Shown: positions 10,691-23,494, numbered from the stretch's first letter. The stretch is 64,000 nucleotides of DNA from Phymorhynchus buccinoides (GCA_017654935.2 CM065693.1:18612367-18676366); one strand, 5' to 3'. The notes: a model not told the origin generated them from the letters alone. Numbers and translations: made by a program.

Positions 10691-13600
10691 AAAAGCAAAA
10701 AATTCCTTAACACACAATCCTCTGGCTAATTCCTAAACTTTGATTCTTCCGATTTTTGTAGACCGCAACTTTTCCGCTATCTTTTCTGTGATCGTCATCT
10801 CCGCTTATCTCCTCAAGGGGACAAAAAAAGAGCACCTTCACAAGTTTTTTCAACATCCAAAGGCAACGAATGAAAATATGTTAGCCGATGGAGCATAAAA
10901 TTGTGTAGTCTTGGGTGTGAAATGAATAGCCTAAGTAAAAAATGATATTCTTAAAAACTTTTTAACTGGCACGACTCACTGAGAAATGGTGTAGCACTAG
11001 CAGTCAAGAAAACTAGTCCAGTGCATAGATAATTAATATATTGAGGAAGCTGTTAAAAGCAGATTTTGAATTTTGTAGGCATTTAATTTCTACTTATTCT
11101 ACTCTCATAATGTTCAAAGAGCAACAATGTTACGATACAATGCACACACAACACTCTTGACATTGCTTTAATCTTTAACTAAATTATTTCTGGATGCTTT
11201 TTCGGTCAAAAATTGATGGTGGAACTTGTTTTTTCGTAACAGATTTTTCCCATCCAAATTAAACAAACTTATTTAAGACTTCTTAAGACTTTCCCCCAAA
11301 AGTAAGTGACTTTATATGACGGTAATGCACACACACATACCACTCAATGGGTGGCGCTGCGCTTGGTCCGCGGGGGTTTCACCCACCCCCCCCCCCCCCC
11401 CCCCCATCGAGATCTTTCCAGATGGGAGCAAAACCCCTCTTTCAAAGGAGATAATTCTCTGGAACTTGTATATCAACCCAAATCACAGTGTGCCCACCGG
11501 ATTTTTTCAGGATTTGTCTGGGGCATTTTTGTTCTGATAGAAACTGCTCGTCAATTTGTCTGGCAGGATAGCTTGTTTTGTAAAAAATAAGACTTTTTTA
11601 AAACTCTAGCCAAAATTTGCTGGTTTTACAAACTTTTTTTAAGGCTTAAAAATGGTGGTCGTTTTTTACAATTTGTACCGAGCTTTTAAAGACCTAACGA
11701 CCTGTGGCCATCATAGTTTTTAAAAAACTGTCAACTTTCATGAAGAGGAAGTCCAGTGATTTTAAAGCCACAGCTTTAAAATAAAAACATGCTTTTTGTT
11801 TTCAAACACAGAGATTGGGCAAAAATGAAAGAACATCGCTTGCTCCCAAGTAGTATTACATACGATAAGCTGATAAAATAATATTAATATAAAATATTTA
11901 ATTGCAAAGTAGTGAAAGTAAAGTTGTAATAAAATGCAATACATTTTGTAACATGTTGATATTCACATGGAGACAAAGCAAAACATGCCAGAAACTGACT
12001 TTTGTTTCCACAGCAACTCACTTTTTTCCTTTGCCACTTGCTCTTTTTCTATTTCTTCTGTTTTCGGGGCCTGCTTCTCGCTATTCGCTCCGCCATGGTT
12101 TTTCTTCTTTATCGGTCTCTGTACTCCTGACCTTCTCCACAATCAATACATAAACAGGTTTTTTAATTATAATATATACTTACAAACTTGGAAAGCCGCT
12201 GCCACTCAGGGTCATGACAGGATTTGTGTCACAAACATGTCCAGACTATTCCGGACCATTTTACTAAATTTTCAGACTCCTCTGGCATACGGTCAATGTC
12301 CGGTTTGTTCGTTCCCAGCCCTAGTTTGCTTGTTTCTGGCCTGACAATGGCTTTTTACAGCCCTACTTCGTCCTCATTGCTGGTGATGTTCCAAGTTTCT
12401 TTTTGTGGGGCCCTCGTGCCAGCTAGCTTTCAGTTTGAACTATCTGAATTCCTTGACGGAGCCTAAACCGCTCTGATATCTGTGTTTTTTTTGGTAGCTA
12501 ACAACACCATTTTGTTGAAACGGAAGGTACGCAAAGGGAAGTACTTTAGCTGCAGCAAAATCGCACATATATCGTCTGCTATGATAGCGGTATCGGTATG
12601 GAGGGGCAATGTCCCAAAAAAGTGCTTCCAAGCGAGTTAAAAATAAAAATGTCAATTGTCCAATCCTTATTTTGAGCTTTTCCAGTCTTTTTCTTTTTTC
12701 AAACTCCAATAAATGACTTTGTGGTGAATTTAATGCTCATTAGCTTAGAGTATGATTTTAATCACAATTTTAAATTGCTTCAGGAGGCATGTTACTTGTG
12801 ACCCGTGGACAACATAAAGTCACTGTGCTGTGTAAAGATGTAAAGCATATCATCTTCTAAGCAGAAATAATAAAGTTACTATGCTACATAATTCTGGTAT
12901 ATTTGTTTTGACTACTTTTATGTATAACAACATGTGTTATTGCTTATTTTGTATCATTCACTACACATATGTCCGTTGCCCTCACTCGCACACATTGCCT
13001 ACCATAAAGAAATCTCCAGAAACAAGCAAAAAATTTTATTTCGTCAAAGAAACTTCCATGTGTATATTTGTAGTAAGTGATAAACAATCAGCCAAATGAA
13101 TAAGAGTTAGGAGAACTTTTATTTATGTTACTGCTTACACAAATCCATTGACGACAAATTGAAGTGTTGTCACGTAGCAAGTAAAACAGTGATTTAAGTC
13201 ATTAGTCTCATAAACCGAACAGAAAGAAAAGTACTTTTTCAGTTAATATTGCTTCAGTATTACTTAGTACTGAAACAGCAAAGTGTTTTGTGAAGTAAAC
13301 TTGTAATGTACCTAATTCAACTTAAAAATCGTAACTCATGAAGGTTACTTGTGACATGTGACACACAAGATTCCTCCCGTCACAGGGGGTCCTCTTACCC
13401 AACCATCATTTTGGCACTCCAAACCTAAGCAGAAGAGTAGATCAAAATAAAGAAGTTTTGTGCCAAGCTGTCATATTTTCCATCCAATTATTGCTTTCAA
13501 TCGGCATTGGATATAAAAAATGAACTTGGTTTTGTGTGTTACTTGCTACCAGGATTATGTTACTTGTGACTAAATTCCTCCGATGACAACAAAATTTATG

Positions 13601-14826
13601 AGCCTTCCTCTTCGCTCTTTCGATGTTGAAAAGGTGAAAAGCTATTGAGCAGTGCACACTGATCCAAGGTTTACCTAGAAACTGGGGTTCCGTCTTGTTG
13701 ACCTGAATTTTTATATTGTAATAAGCATTGAATAGCTCATAAGTGTTTCCTTGTGGACATCGTGACGACATCCGTAATGATTATCTTGCTAACTATTACC
13801 AACAAAAAACATTTTACTAATATGTGTTTAAAAGAGCACTTCCTGGTCTATAACCTTCGTTTAGACTTTGTTCCAATATTTTTTTGTTTAGTCAAGGTAG
13901 AACGTTTTTTATCGGCTAGCTCTCATGTGACCACAATTGTAGCCCAGTACATACCGCTTTGAGGTCATATTCCGTAGATACACATGAACATGTTATTTTT
14001 GACATTTATCTATAGTTGCAAAGATTACATAAGAACATAATACAACTGAAAATGGGTTTGCTGATTTGCATCTATTTGAACCACAAGCCCTCCAAGTGTG
14101 CACTGTTCACCCACGTCAAAATGCCGCCGTTTTTCGGCCATCTAGTGCCCGGTATTTTCGCTAATAGTTTTTTTTTTTTGATATGTCTTTCACTAGCTTT
14201 TTACTTGTTTAATCAACTTTGTAATGTGTTCTACAACACAGACAGACTAATCACTGAGATCCATAAGCATCATGATAATTAAAGTATGGACATTTGTGGT
14301 AGGGTGGGGCATGAGCACCTTTTGGACATTGCCTCATGACCTTAAAAGTTGGTATTTGTTTGTGTGTTTTTTGTTTAATTTAAGTTTTAAACCTTCAATT
14401 TGACTTTGATGGATTGTAGATTAAGAACGTGGGTCAGACGTATTTTAAAATTCGTCTTGGGGCCTGGTTGGGCTGTTTCAAACACTTTTCCGAGCCGTGT
14501 GGTTAAGTGGCCAATGTCATTTTCCATTACTTTTTCAAGGTATTTTCAAGGACCCTGTAAGAACCCTGTGGCCTTGACCACAATGAATACGCTGTTTGAC
14601 GTCATTTATAATCAAACTTTTAGAAGTAAAGATTCTTATTTCTATCTGCTAATCAATAGCCCTAGATTTTAGTTTTCCTCTTTTGGAAGATGAAACATCT
14701 AACTCATAAATGAAACAGTCTAATTTTTTAACAGAACTTTAAATTCAAACTTTACTTGTACAAGTTGTAGTTTGTATGGTTACAGTTAGTGAATGCAAAA
14801 CACACACTTACACACACACACTCTCA
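10691..14826. other. No gene seen; AT-rich unique sequence
   Basis: Over 4 kb of AT-rich non-coding sequence. The motif TTACTTGTGAC recurs (about 12790, 13346 and 13559), which could mark an old dispersed repeat. The longest open frames (11967-12344 plus, 13442-13771 minus) have no family motif and no convincing splice or start context. The SINE-tail fragment at 11340-11460 is listed separately. Confidence 0.4.
11340..11460 (+). mobile_element. Possible SINE tail fragment
   Basis: Contains GGTGGCGCTGCGCTTGG, a poly-C run of about 22, CCAGATGGGAGCAAAACCCC and TTTCAAAGGAG. This parallels the tail of the tRNA-headed SINE at 22009-22372 and 54290-54690 (CCAGGTGGGAGCAACCCGAA and TTTCAAAGAG after a poly-C run). 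No tRNA-like head precedes it. It is either a 5'-truncated copy or a different element sharing the tail. Confidence 0.35.
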
Positions 14827-14832
14827 CCCACT

Positions 14833-14872
<40 letters not shown>

Positions 14873-14985
14873 AGAGAGAAGAGAGAGAGAGGAGAGAGAG
14901 ACTCAGAGAGAGAGAATGAGAGAGAGAGAGAGAGAGGAGAGAGGAGGAGGGTGTATGGGGTGAGGAGAGAGGAGACCTCGCAAGT

Positions 14986-15041
<56 letters not shown>

Positions 15042-15140
15042 TAGAAGAGAGACTCAGAGTCAGAGCGTCAGAAAGAGTCAGAGAGATGAGAGAACTAGAC
15101 ATAGAGAGAGAGAGAGGAGAAGGGTGGGGGGGGGAGACAG
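14833..15140. repeat. (GA)n microsatellite, interrupted
   Basis: Almost pure purine GA dinucleotide tract with short interruptions (for example at 14940-14995 and 15040-15100), preceded by a short (CA)n stretch. The long open frames seen here on both strands exist only because GA/CT repeats lack stop codons. Confidence 0.95.
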
Positions 15141-15514
15141 GGGGAGAGGGGCTGGATGCCACACATGTTAGTTTTTGGTACCCTTTGTTGCTGGCTGTTT
15201 TGTGGTTTTGTCTCCTCCTACTCGTCCTCTATCTTCCCATTATCTGACAAAGACAAAAGTATGCATGCATTTCAAGACTACACCAACCACAGTTTTTCTG
15301 AGCACATTCAATACTCATATATTTGTTTTCACATGTACACAGTGACTTGTACTCCATGGACATACACTTGTCCAAATCACACTACGAAACCTAAAGCAAA
15401 CGATTAGTAAAACTCGATAATGGAATTTACCTTTTTTCTTTTTTAAATTATATATTGAGTAGGATTGTGAAAAAGTTTTGGTAACTGACAGTGGAGACGC
15501 CCTTAAATACCTTA

Positions 15515-15680
15515 AAATCATCCAAAAATGACGTCTTATAAGGGAGGGGTTGCCTTTAAAATGAGGTAATTTGATACTTACAAGAAAAGCAATGTCTCAC
15601 TGTCAGAGCATAGGTTTGTATTCGAGGAGTCCTTAATAGTTATATTGGAGGTCTTGATAAGGGAGGTTCACTATAGGTGG
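15515..15680. mobile_element. MITE-M copy (left end eroded)
   Basis: The blocks CGTCTTATAAGGGAGGGGT, GAGGTAATTTGATACTTA, AGCAATGTC and GATAAGGGAGGTTCACTATA follow the same order as in the copy at 6579-6742. The left CAGTGGAACC terminus is not visible. The right end is close to the family consensus GGTTCCACTG-TA. Confidence 0.6.
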
Positions 15681-15864
15681 GAAGAAAAGGGTGTGGGCAG
15701 GGCAACTAATTACATAACTGTATTGTTCCGTCGGGAAAACACTTTTTTTTGGTTTGTTGTGCCTAACTCGATAGTGAGTACACCGACCTGCTACGGCTTC
15801 AAGCTGTCTGCCATGATGACGTTCAAACAGAACAGCCGTGGTCACATTCCTTACTTCCTACTCT

Positions 15865-16050
15865 GAACTAAGACCTTGGTCCCCTGTCACAGGATCCCTG
15901 AATTGAAATGTCCTGAGGCAGGATCCCTTCATAGAATGTCCTCCGAGGACCCAGGATCCCCAAGAAAATAAAATTATATTTCCTCTGATGACGGATGCCC
16001 TTGAAATTATACAATGTCCCTGAGGACAGATCCTGATCGAGAAATATGAC
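15865..16050 (+). repeat. Degenerate tandem array of ~37-bp units
   Basis: Four to five imperfect units follow the pattern AGGATCCCT, a short AT-rich spacer, then AATGTCCTCTGAGGAC. The TCCTCNGAGGA core is itself palindromic. Units differ by several substitutions and indels. Confidence 0.6.
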
Positions 16051-16319
16051 GTCTTTGGCAGTTAACAGTCGCCATTATCCCCCTTAATTTCCCATGCTAA
16101 CAATGTGATGCCCGGAATTTGTTGGTTTCTACGTAATACTTTCTCTTGTTTCCTTGATTTTTTTCCATTGTTTTCACTTTCTGGGGCAGAATAAACTAAG
16201 CTGGTTCCTCTCTACCCTACCCTTTACCGACAGTCAAAGTTGGCGAAAGGTTTTGAATTTTGGGCAGTGATTGCCCACCCCCCCCCCCACCCCCCCTGCT
16301 TTCCGTTATTCTATTTTTC

Positions 16320-16611
16320 CGTTTTGTTGCTTCTTCCATAATAACTCGATTAGCTGTTATTTTAGGCTATAGTCACTATACCTTTTTGGAATTCTACCTA
16401 CCTACCCTAGCCCTAACCTACCCCCAATTGTACTGGCAGTATCACCGCGATTTGGCCCACGTTTGTGGTTCGTTGCCGTTTTTCCGTCTTATAGTTATAG
16501 AGTGGTGTAGGGTTAGGGTTGGGCTGGGTTTAGGGTTTAGGTTTAGTACTTCCAAAGTATTACTAAAATGTGTCGAAATACGCTTTATGTATGGTAAGAA
16601 AGGCAATAACG
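16320..16611. mobile_element. Fold-back MITE with telomere-like arms (copy 2)
   Basis: Same family as 9753-10047. The left arm contains CCCTAGCCCTAACCTACCCC and the right arm contains GTAGGGTTAGGGTTGGGC, followed by CTTCCAAAGTATTACT and ending TATGGTAAGAAAGGCAATAA. The centre (TTTGTGGTTCGTTGCCGTTT) is the reverse complement of the centre of copy 1, so the two copies are flipped internally relative to their termini. Confidence 0.65.
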
Positions 16612-18165
16612 AAATAGATTCCCGGGTATAGTAGGGGGGTGTCCATCTTGACCTTTTTACCGATTTTGGTAATGTCCCTTTGTTTTTTTAACCTTTTTCA
16701 CTATCATCATATTGGGCGTTTTGTTGAGCGTGGGGGGGGGTGGGGGCTGTACTTTTCCATAGCGGCATATAAGGTACTCCTAAGGTACCGGGTTGTGTTT
16801 CCGAACTCCTTTCACTGCGTACTTTGCCTTCTCAATTTCCTAACCTCAACACCTAATTCTCTGTGTACACCGAACATTGTGGCATTTTATTGCTTTGCTA
16901 AGCCAAAATGGGTCTTTCTTTCTTTTCACCCTTCTATGATTTAAGGTTACACGCCCCCCCCCCCCCCGCCCCACCCCCACCCCTGGAATATATGGTTCTT
17001 CTTCTGATATAGCATTCTCCATCACAATTTCATGATTTATGACGCTCACGATTGTTTACCCATCTGTGATTAGTGTGAAATATACAAGCACAGTGTACAA
17101 AATTTCACAGATTGTACATGTCTTGCAAGTTCGCCAATTTGGCCCAATAAATGTCACATTTTGCGCCCATTTGAAGGCAGACAGTAATTGAACTTTGTTT
17201 TTTTCAATGAGTGCTTTTCGACCATAAATTTCCTATATTGACTGACAATGATGCCAAGTTGTTAGACTTATCATGCCTCCACTCACCTTACATTTTTCAT
17301 CTTCGTCTTCTCCCTCCGCATTTGTCATCAAGTCTGCTCGTCTTGTTGTGGGATCTGCGGCTCAAAGTCATCGGCAGCTGGAAACGAGTCAAAAAGTATA
17401 ATTCCACCTATTCATGGAGATACAAAACAAAATGTCACGAAGAACACCAACAAATCTGTCATTGCTCACCCCATTCGTCCGACGTCCACATTTTTGCTAC
17501 TGTACTCACAAGAGAATATTTTCCACGTGGGAACTCCTTGTGGGCTTCGAAACACTTGCTAACGGAAGTAATTGCGGAAATGCTCTCTAACCTTGTGTAA
17601 TAGTTGCCCCGGGAACAGGCGGAACGGTGGGTGGTACACGAGGACACCCTACACAAATGATTGTAAGATACTATAACTAGTTTTTCCTTCCCTTGTGATT
17701 CCTTGCACGGTTGATCCGATGTCCTCATATGTGCCCTTAGGGGTCGAGAGGACGTAAAACCTAAGTATCATCATTCCTTGTGACCATTGGACGTAATTTC
17801 ACGTATCCAGTAATCTGGCGATTACTGTTTAACGCATTATGAAATAGAAAGCTGGCCAATTTCAAAAAACGGACCTAGAAGCACTGACACAATACGAACC
17901 TTCCTTCCAGGGTACTACTTAGACCTAGAGCTGCACAATGCCATTAGCTATTATCTTCTTTCCGTCTCCTCTTCTCAGTTCTTCTTCTTCTTCTTCTGCT
18001 TCTTCTTCTGTCAAAACAAATCCCTACAAGTGCCCCGCCAGCCGAGACCCCTTCGCGGACCTCAACATATGCCTGAATCGGCAGGAACCCTCGCTATTTT
18101 ATAAAAAAATCTTTCCTGAAATTTGATGAATGACTGGAATGTGCCAGAGAGGGACAGACGGCCCT
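16612..18165. other. No gene seen; includes a possible family-B tail
   Basis: Non-coding. Poly-G and poly-C runs lie near 16730-16744 and 16952-16966, and a short (TTC)n at 17982-18008. The segment 17715-17785 (GTCCTCATATGTGCCC … GAGAGGACGTAAAACCTAA …) resembles the outer part of family-B copies at 29010-29045 and 56010-56050. A 129-codon plus frame at 17211-17600 has no recognisable domain. Confidence 0.4.
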
Positions 18166-18167
18166 AT

Positions 18168-18372
18168 TAGAGACGGGGTAAAAGCGCTTGCGGTAGAAGC
18201 ACCACCCCAATTATCTCAGGAATAAAGAAAGATTTCAGTCATTTTGCCCATGGAACGAATGCTGACATTAACGCTCGTCTCATGGGAAAAATTGAGAACT
18301 GATTTGCTTCATTCATGAGATAATTGGTGTGCTTCTTACCCGACCTGCGCCTTTTTACCCCGTCTTCCCCTG
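18168..18372. mobile_element. MITE-H (hAT-type MITE), copy 1
   Basis: The left arm runs from GACGGGGTAAAAGCGC through CACCCCAATTATCTCA. The right arm is its reverse complement: TGAGATAATTGGTGTG … GCGCCTTTTTACCCCGTC, then TTCCCC. The arms are about 65 bp. The family is the same as 24577-24796, where an 8-bp target duplication is visible; here no clear duplication remains. Confidence 0.7.
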
Positions 18373-19299
18373 AGTGGTGTTTGAGTGTTTAGAAGTGCAA
18401 GGTTATGCAGGAAAGGATTTTCCGGATTTTGTGTTGTATATATAATCGAAACGTGCCCCGGAAGCAACCTGTCTGCCGCTCAGGGTGACTGACCACACAT
18501 GGTTTTTTTTAACTTTCTTAATATTGTTTTTTTTTCTTTCTTCTTCCTTTAAAAAATCCCCTTATCACTGAGTAGACCCTACTTTTTCAGCCCTTTCTCT
18601 CATCTGCCGGTGTTGCCTGCATGTGATTTTGAATGGACAACACACACAAAATGCACTATGGATGAATTTTTATGACGGCCGATAGGTGCAGATGGGGCCT
18701 ATCCCTCCAACAAAAACTTACCTTAAATTTTTTTTTTTTAATCACCCCCCCCCCCACGCCCCGACTCCAATCCCGGTTCAGAGAGCAAAAACGGCAAGAA
18801 GCCTTTAGCACCTGTGTGTCCGATGGTCTCCAAATAATATCCAGCACCCCCCCATCCTGTGTTCTTCGCAGATCTCATTTCCTACAGTGACCAAAATAGT
18901 CCAGTGTGACTGTGGTCACTTAAAGGAAGGAAGGCGGGGTGGGGTGCGGTGTCGGGGGTCGGGGGTAAATGCTGTCTTCAAGTCATGTTTTTATCATCTT
19001 TCTTTCTGTTTGTCTGGCCGGGCTGATTTCGAAAACCGTGGACGAATCGCTTTAAACTTTTGTGTGGTGGTGTTTTTCTCTATAAACAGAAATATTGTCC
19101 CCCCATAACGTTGCTGACCTTTTGCCGTAAAATGTGACCTTGAAAAACCGAAGATTTCTTAGTATTGGTCATATTTTTTCAAATCGTTTAGTTTTACAAG
19201 CTTCAACAAATCTGCCTATCATGGTGGCCTACATTCCTTTTTATTTTGGTTTTTAATGGTAATTGCAGAATACTGCCTAGGTACCTACTACCTTTCTTG
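18373..19299. other. No gene seen
   Basis: Non-coding, with poly-T (18728-18738) and poly-C (18745-18756) runs and a G-rich block at 18930-18965. Small open frames on both strands show no domain. Confidence 0.35.
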
Positions 19300-19785
19300 C
19301 TTGACCTTGGACTTTGGTTGTCAAAACGAGGTTTTGACCAACGTTTTACTTATCTTTTCCACATTTTTCTGAGTTATACCCAGCTACAAATTGGTATTTT
19401 GCTGATTTGTATAAGAGCTTAGACTCTGGTTTTTTATATCGTTTTCAGTAGTTACTAACCTTCTGAACTATGAACCCTTGGACCTTTGAGTTTGTCAAAA
19501 TGATCTTTTTACTTTTTTTACTTATCTTTTCACATTTTTCATTCCAGATACAATTTTGTTTTTGCTGATTTTGTAGTAAGGCTTAGAGCTCTGAGGGTTT
19601 TATATTCGTTCAAGGTAGTTTACTACATTCTTGACATTGACATTAGGGACCCTTTGAGTTTGTCAAATGTCTTTTTACGTTGTACTATCTTTTTCACATT
19701 TGTCAATTTCCAGATCAAATTGGTATTTTTGCTGATATTGTAGTAAGCTTATACTCTAGTTTTTATATTCGTTTTCAAGGAGCAG
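19300..19785 (+). repeat. Tandem array, three ~160-bp units
   Basis: Each unit contains CTTTGAGTTTGTCAAAA, a TTTTTAC block, ATCTTTTCCACATTTTTC, CAAATTGGTATTTTTGCTGA, GTAAGCTTAGACTCTGG and TTTTATATTCGTTTTCA-GTAGT. Copies begin near 19310, 19480 and 19640. They differ mainly by 1-2 base indels. Confidence 0.7.
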
Positions 19786-19873
19786 TAAAAATGAAGAAAA
19801 AGCCTATTATTGGGCTTCTGTTTTGAACTTCCTCTATTCATCGCTTACATGATAGAAGGATACCGCATACGTC

Positions 19874-19985
19874 CCCATCCTCCCGCACACACAACACACC
19901 ACAACAACCACACACACACACACACACACATACGCATCACCCGCACATGCATACATGCACTCACTCACGACGCACGCACACACGC
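19874..19985 (+). repeat. (CA)n microsatellite, imperfect
   Basis: CA-rich tract with interruptions (CACAACACACC, then CACACACACACACACACA, then CATACGCA and CACGCACGCA). Length about 110 bp. Confidence 0.8.
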
Positions 19986-20743
19986 ATGGAGAGGTGATGG
20001 GGGAGAGGGATATTTGTATGATTCATGCACGCACCATACACTCCAAATACACAACAATAATCAGGACAACCCGCAGAATAGATTTTACTTTTTTTAATGA
20101 ACATTCAATGAATGGAACACGAACAAATCACACCCGTGACATGATTTAAAATCAACATCATATATATAGACACATCCCTGATCGTCTGACTTTTATATGC
20201 ACAAGTCTTTGTAGTTATCTCTATTTTTTTTTCCGATTTTTTTACACACCAGGGCTCCCAGGACCACCCAATTTGTGGGTCCCTATGAAGCACTAAATTT
20301 TCTGAAGTACCCTATAACGGACTGCGCAGTGGGTCCCCAGGGAGGCATTCGAAAAAATCTTTTTAGCATTCACTATGCGACTGATCCCTCTATCCCGCCT
20401 CTAGGACCCTCTATCCTGTAAGTGAAGGCGTCCCTGGGACCCCTTGTTTTGTCGGGAACCGATTTGGCTATGCACAAAACACTCAAAGTTCTTTTTTCTG
20501 TCATTTTTCTATGACAGAACGTATTGAACTAGTGCCGCCATCAATGTGAATGGAACATGAACATTAATATTCCACAGGCCTATTTCGCACAAAACTGCCA
20601 CTACACAAAAGGAAATATTTTGTTCGAATTGACATAAATTTACGACTTCACACACTATAAAGTTTTAATAAATATTGCATGTATCTAGCTTGATCTTTGT
20701 CTGTGACCTTTAAGCCAGCGTAGGCGGGGGGGGGGGGGCGCAG

Positions 20744-21243
20744 NNNNNNNNNNNNNNNNNNNNNNNNNNNNNNNNNNNNNNNNNNNNNNNNNNNNNNNNN
20801 NNNNNNNNNNNNNNNNNNNNNNNNNNNNNNNNNNNNNNNNNNNNNNNNNNNNNNNNNNNNNNNNNNNNNNNNNNNNNNNNNNNNNNNNNNNNNNNNNNNN
20901 NNNNNNNNNNNNNNNNNNNNNNNNNNNNNNNNNNNNNNNNNNNNNNNNNNNNNNNNNNNNNNNNNNNNNNNNNNNNNNNNNNNNNNNNNNNNNNNNNNNN
21001 NNNNNNNNNNNNNNNNNNNNNNNNNNNNNNNNNNNNNNNNNNNNNNNNNNNNNNNNNNNNNNNNNNNNNNNNNNNNNNNNNNNNNNNNNNNNNNNNNNNN
21101 NNNNNNNNNNNNNNNNNNNNNNNNNNNNNNNNNNNNNNNNNNNNNNNNNNNNNNNNNNNNNNNNNNNNNNNNNNNNNNNNNNNNNNNNNNNNNNNNNNNN
21201 NNNNNNNNNNNNNNNNNNNNNNNNNNNNNNNNNNNNNNNNNNN
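20744..21243. other. Assembly gap (500 N)
   Basis: Exactly 500 N, a conventional placeholder length, so the true distance is unknown. The left edge abuts a G run. The right edge is the first base of the left palindrome arm. Confidence 0.99.
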
Positions 21244-21950
21244 TCTTTTCATTGTGCTCGTAACATTCAACATTGGGTAAGTACGAAGAGATTGTTTTAC
21301 AGTATAGTGAAGAATGGAATTCTTTTCATTGTAAAATTAATAGAAAAATACACATAAGCAAGCAAACATACCACACCGACTACGAAACAGATTAAAAAAA
21401 ACCACACAACGAAAACAGCTAGTTTGAACTCTATCTTAGAAGTAACACAAAATCGTTTCATATTATGGAAACATAAACAATTTCTGGTAAAATAGATATA
21501 CAACCAAGCCAGCATGAAGAATATAAAAGATAAAAAAAGCATTTTGTCTGTACAACATTAAGCAATAAATCAATGATATGCCACATTCTTCGATTATTTT
21601 CAAAATGCAATCTCTTGCTGAGATACTCAATTAAAAAAAGGGAAAAAAAAAGATTCCATTTGCCATAAAATGACTACACTTTTTTGACTAATGGCAATGT
21701 TTTTGTAAGAATAACTCACTTTTAATATAAAGCCATTCAAGTAAACTGGAATTGCCCCCCCCCCCCAAGTAACAGCAGCCATAAATTAGGTGATCCGATA
21801 TTTTTCGAATCATGCTATCGTTTAGGTTTTGAGAGTTGTGTGGAGAATTAAATATGCGACAGATCGAAGAGCTGGGTTTTGTTTCCTTCTAGATGCCTTG
21901 GTAGAATATGTAGAAGATTACCGTGCCAATCCACTTTCAACAAAAATATC

Positions 21951-22006
21951 ACATACACAGACACACACACACAGAGACACGTACGCGCGCGCGCACACAC
22001 TCATTT
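21951..22006 (+). repeat. (CA)n/(GC)n compound microsatellite in left arm
   Basis: CACAGACACACACACACA followed by GCGCGCGCG-type and further CA units. The mirror tract in the right arm is at 30560-30605 (GTGTGTGCGCGCGCGCG and TGTGTGTGTGTGTG). Confidence 0.85.
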
Positions 22007-22008
22007 GG

Positions 22009-22372
22009 TTGTAGAGGTGGTCACAGAGTGTTAACGCGTTCGCCTCGTGTACATAACCCGAGTTCGAACCTGGGTTACAGGGGATTTTTTTTCCTCTTAC
22101 TTGCACCTAGGCCTTATGCCAAACGGTTTACACCCAGTGGCAACGAAAAGTTGTTATTGGTCAAAATTACCTCCCCCCCCCCCCCCCCCACACCACACAC
22201 ACACTTTTTTCCTTTCTATCAGTCACAAAAAATACCATGTACCATGCCAAAACCAACCAAACGGGTGGCACGCCTCTGGTTGCAACGACTCTATCCAGGT
22301 GGGAGCAACCCGAATATTCACAGAGACGCCTCTGTTGACTATAAATACCAACAAAATACCAAATTAAGCCAC
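22009..22372 (+). mobile_element. tRNA-headed SINE (left-arm copy)
   Basis: The head has a pol III A-box-like region (GGTCACAGAGTGTTAACGCG) and a clear B box (GAGTTCGAACCTGGG near 22061-22075) spaced like an internal tRNA promoter. The body continues with CCTTATGCCAAACGG, CAACGAAAAGTTGTTA, a poly-C run, CACGCCTCTGG, and a tail CAGGTGGGAGCAACCCGAA … GACGCCTCTG … GACTATAAATACC. It is not a functional tRNA gene: the acceptor and anticodon arms do not pair and a long non-tRNA body follows. Further copies are at 30165-30545 (minus) and 54290-54690 (plus), and tail fragments at 11340-11460 and 56110-56205. Confidence 0.75.
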
Positions 22373-22534
22373 ACACCACCCACACACACACACATTTTGC
22401 GCGTGTAATCGTCAGAAAAGTTGACATAAATTTTTTTTGGGTTTTATACTGAGCCTAAGTTTGCCTCTTTCTAACTAATGCACGCTATAATAATATAAAT
22501 TTATTGAGGGTCAGCTGTATAACTTTTAGCTTCT

Positions 22535-22890
22535 TCTTTGCGTTCCGAGGCCATATGGCCATATACCAATGGATAAGGTATCATATGTTTCCGGCTTTCA
22601 GTTTGCAATGGTCTCCCCCGCTGCGTACAGCCAACACTTCCTATTTCGGAGAGCCCAAAGGAGACAAATTATTTGGGAAGATTGGTTTTGAAAAAAGGCA
22701 TGAAATGTCCAATAATTCAAAAAATAGTAGATGATAGAAAACAAAGGGAAAATGCGAGTCAAAGATAATGGCAGATTAGAGGAATTTACAAGGCACATAA
22801 CTTCCAGAAGTGGGGGACTAGTTTTATGAAGATCCCCCCCCCCCCCCCCTATCGCAATCCCCACGGGGAGGGGGAGATAACTTTAAATAA
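22535..22890 (-). repeat. Family-A dispersed repeat (left arm)
   Basis: In minus orientation it reads CTCCCCGTGGGGAT, a poly-G run, ACTTCTGGAAGTTATGTGC, TGACTCGCATTTTCCC, CTATCATCTACTATTTTT, TCTCCTTTGGGCTCTCCG, GCTGTACGCAGC and GGCCATATGGCC. Other copies lie at 29640-30025 (plus), 46765-47140 (minus), 48970-49320 (plus) and, diverged, at 2440-2640. The best copy ends in AATAAATTTATTATTATTAT, a tail typical of LINE-mobilised elements. It encodes no protein. Confidence 0.8.
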
Positions 22891-23494
22891 CATACATGTA
22901 TTACTCTTAGAAGAGAGAAAAGAAAGCATTAGCTGGGTGGCTTACAATATCAGCCAAATATACAACTGATCTCGATTGATACTTAAAACATTAAGATAAA
23001 TGATGCAGCCGGCCTAATTTTGTTAACGAAGAAATCGAACACATTTTGGAAATAAATTAGAACATATCACTCGCTGCATGTCTACACTACATGCGATAGA
23101 GTGGGGCATACGGCTTATTGTTGAAAATTTAAATGACAGGAATTAAAAAAGAGACTAATTTACAGTATCTATAAAGAGGAAAAGTAATTAAACAATAAAG
23201 TCAAATGTATAATTTGAAAAATGGCATGCCGCGAGTAACACGCACACACACGCCCCCGCGCATACGCACTACACTCCTACAAGAACAATGTAGATCAGCA
23301 AAATAAATGAAGCTAAGGAGGCTAGGTTGGTGACTGTAATATTTGATTACTGTGATATTTTGATACTGTCAAGTTTCTGTTTGTCTTATTTTGTATTGAG
23401 CACATTGCATCCGGATTCTTCATTAGGATAATGCATCAATGAATGAAGCAAACCCAGCGCTACAGTTAGTTACACACGAGTGGATGACAATGAT

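Noticed and set aside
17211..17728. Overlapping 129- and 89-codon frames on opposite strands
   Set aside because: Neither has a domain, a signal or conserved motifs.
22017..22085. A functional tRNA gene
   Set aside because: A-box-like and B-box sequences are present, but the arms do not form a cloverleaf and the sequence is repeated with a long common body, so it is a SINE head.
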